From NCBI RefSeq assembly GCF_010727325.1, contig NZ_AP022565.1:3596001-3660000 (forward strand): a DNA stretch of 64,000 nucleotides, in the 5' to 3' direction. Below are positions 63,401 to 64,000 of this stretch, one piece after another. The notes beneath the pieces are model-generated. The model saw only the letters and a list, made by a program, of their open reading frames with translations. It did not search any database and was not told the origin of the DNA. Both the position numbers and the translations under genes were made by a program. The DNA comes from Mycolicibacterium alvei. Its GTDB lineage: Bacteria > Actinomycetota > Actinomycetes > Mycobacteriales > Mycobacteriaceae. Position 1 is the stretch's first letter, and each line of letters opens with the position of its first letter.

Positions 63401-64000
63401 CGCAGCCTGGGCCACGACACCGAGCGTGGTGCCGATCCCGAGCACCAGCAGCTTGGCCGTACCCATCTCGACCGGGTCGCTCGAGAGCTCCCCGGGCACC
63501 AGGACGAAGACGCCCAGGGTCACGATCGCCACCACATTGTTGACCACCGGAGCCCAGGCCGGCGGGCCGAACACGTTGCGGGTGTTGAGGATCGCCATGA
63601 ACACCGACGACAGACCGTAGAACAGCACCTGCGGCAGCAGCAGGTAGGCGAAGGCGGTGGTCAGCGGGTTGTTCACCTGGGGGTCGTCGCCGAGCATGAG
63701 CCGCACCAGCAGCGGCGCGCACAGCACCGACAACACCGTGGTGACCAGCAGAAGTGTGGTCGCCAGGGTCACCAGGCGTCGGACGAAGTCGGTGCCACCG
63801 TCGGCGTCGTCACGTTCGGCCCGAGCCAGGACCGGCACGAAGATCGCCGTGAACGTGGCTTCCAGCACCAGTGCGGCCACCATGTTCGGCAGCTGGTTGG
63901 CCACCGAGAACGAACTGGTCAACGGGCCTCCGAGCAAGGCCATGAGCAGTACGAACCGGAAGAACCCGGTGATGCGGGAGATCAGGGTGGCAAAGGCCAT
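60431..64000 (-). CDS. murJ: MviN/MurJ lipid II flippase with C-terminal pseudokinase (5' end outside window)
   Basis: The open frame covers 1189 residues and continues past the right edge, so the start codon is not seen (the M at 64000 is internal to a longer gene). Residues ~1-520 carry about 14 membrane helices of the MOP-family flippase. A disordered linker follows, then a kinase-like domain (~690-960) lacking catalytic motifs, a membrane helix near 1030 (GIIIGVSVGAAVILVALLVL), and an extracytoplasmic beta-rich end. In M. tuberculosis (Rv3910) PknB phosphorylates the pseudokinase and FhaA binds it. Confidence 0.94.
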   Translation of the reverse strand: MAFATLISRITGFFRFVLLMALLGGPLTSSFSVANQLPNMVAALVLEATFTAIFVPVLARAERDDADGGTDFVRRLVTLATTLLLVTTVLSVLCAPLLVRLMLGDDPQVNNPLTTAFAYLLLPQVLFYGLSSVFMAILNTRNVFGPPAWAPVVNNVVAIVTLGVFVLVPGELSSDPVEMGTAKLLVLGIGTTLGVVAQAAVLFAAIRAERVSLRPLWGIDDRLKKFGAMAAAMVLYVLISQIGLIVGNQIASTASASGPAIYNYTWLVLMLPFGMIGVTVLTVVMPRLSRNSAADNIPAVLDDYSLATRLTMVTLIPIVAMMTVGGPAIGSALFAYGNFSATDAGYLGMAITLSAFTLIPYALVLLQLRVFYARERPWTPILVIVVITTVKIIGSLLAPHLTDDPNMVAGYLGLANGLGFLAGVVVGHFLLKAHLRPRGGRLLRDAVIRTILVTIAASLIASLVAHAADRLLGLDSLTEHAGAAGSLLRLLALGVIMVPIIAGVMLAARVPEAQSALAVVRRRLGRPRPAPQPAAGQVAMEITSPPVRPHPATPVTYPDQRNSSPTEWPSSPAAAGGGTPAGVAGAGMWKGSPVTDESADGPAPDATSNSGMTTDTTKLPRPAADEFHPDVPSADPGSRTDEGTGEDTGSGEPSTSRPNGTTRPATDYGGDPTREPISFASPHEAALESDDDDVHLIPGATIAEGRYRLLVSHGGPPHLQFWQALDTALDRQVALTFVDPDATMPDAQVQEILSRTLKLSRIDVPGIARVLDVAHSGSGGLIVSEWIRGGSLAEVADTSPSPIGGARAIQSLAAAAEAAHRAGVALSIDHPSRVRVSIEGDVALAFPATMPDATPDDDIRGIGAALYALLVNRWPLPESGSRSGLDPAALDSAGQPVEPRAIDRDIPFQISAAAARAVQPGGGIRSAPTLLNLLQQATAIADRTELMTGSVEEKPAPAAPVRPHETPEEHEAAEARRRKGIIIGVSVGAAVILVALLVLASVLNSIFGDVGGGLNRDELGLNAPSASSSENQDDSSAATGSTVKPVRATVFSPEGEADSPATAGQAIDGSTSTAWSTDTYSDPAPFPGFKNGVGLMLQLPQPTTIGSVTLNVTSTGTSVQIRSAQSATPSSLSDTTELTPPTPLKPGSNTISVDKASSTSYVLVWITTLGTVDGKSRTDISEITLKAAS

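Noticed and set aside
62325..63722. 465-codon frame within murJ
   Set aside because: Arg/Pro/Ala-rich out-of-frame reading of the MurJ membrane domain.

Overview
The window is chromosomal DNA of a rapid-growing mycobacterium (Mycolicibacterium-like) and spans the replication origin. The evidence is high GC with GTG and even TTG starts, the order dnaN-gnd-recF-dciA-gyrB-gyrA (the gnd insertion is typical of the M. smegmatis group), the fhaA-fhaB-pstP-rodA-pbpA-pknA-pknB cluster, WhiB and CrgA/CwsA proteins, and ESX-1 genes. GyrA carries Ser where M. tuberculosis has Ala90, as reported for M. fortuitum-like species. No rRNA, insertion sequence, prophage or CRISPR array was seen.

Layout, left to right. 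(1) 1-6.0 kb: start of an ESX-1 locus on the minus strand (espE-espF-espG1-espH-eccA1, the last cut by the window edge), with a divergent EspI-type ParA-like ATPase. (2) 6.0-21.7 kb: accessory region. It holds an XRE regulator divergent from whiB5 across a promoter region full of GCTACG motifs, a two-motif DivIVA mini-protein, a frameshifted pirin gene, a flavin-fold oxidase, a three-gene GTPase operon that looks like a GAP1/double-GTPase conflict system, a nitroreductase, a YgiD-like dioxygenase, rmlA, a WXG-like/alpha-beta hydrolase fusion with lipoprotein and EspC-like neighbours, and a TacAT-type toxin-antitoxin pair with a long palindromic operator. (3) 21.8-35.4 kb: tRNA-Leu, then the peptidoglycan/cell-division signalling cluster fhaA to pknB, trpG, a DUF881 protein, crgA, a PH-domain protein, ppiA and cwsA. 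(4) 35.4-48.3 kb: a lipoprotein, tRNA-Ala, a tiny DLW-39-like gene overlapping it, tRNA-Ile, a DUF3566 protein, gyrA, gyrB, dciA, recF, gnd, dnaN, oriC and dnaA. (5) 48.8-64 kb: rpmH-rnpA-yidD-yidC-khpB-rsmG-parA-parB with three parS sites, a GNAT-like protein, an alpha/beta hydrolase, cwlM, trxC, trxB, rsmA, sigM and the large MviN/MurJ protein, whose 5' end runs off the right edge.

The genes group into functional sets: chromosome replication and segregation (dnaA, dnaN, recF, dciA, gyrase, parABS, oriC); control of peptidoglycan synthesis (PknA/PknB, PstP, FhaA, FhaB, CwlM, MurJ, RodA, PbpA, CrgA, CwsA); thiol redox and its ECF sigma factor (TrxB/TrxC, SigM/RsmA); and type VII secretion. 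PknB, FhaA, MurJ and CwlM are known partners in M. tuberculosis and M. smegmatis, and all are encoded within 42 kb here.

The most noteworthy points are a 77-bp MIRU-like unit inserted exactly at an ATGA start/stop junction between pbpA and pknA, the GTPase operon, the GCTACG motif cluster upstream of whiB5, the TA palindrome, and the small gene overlapping tRNA-Ala.
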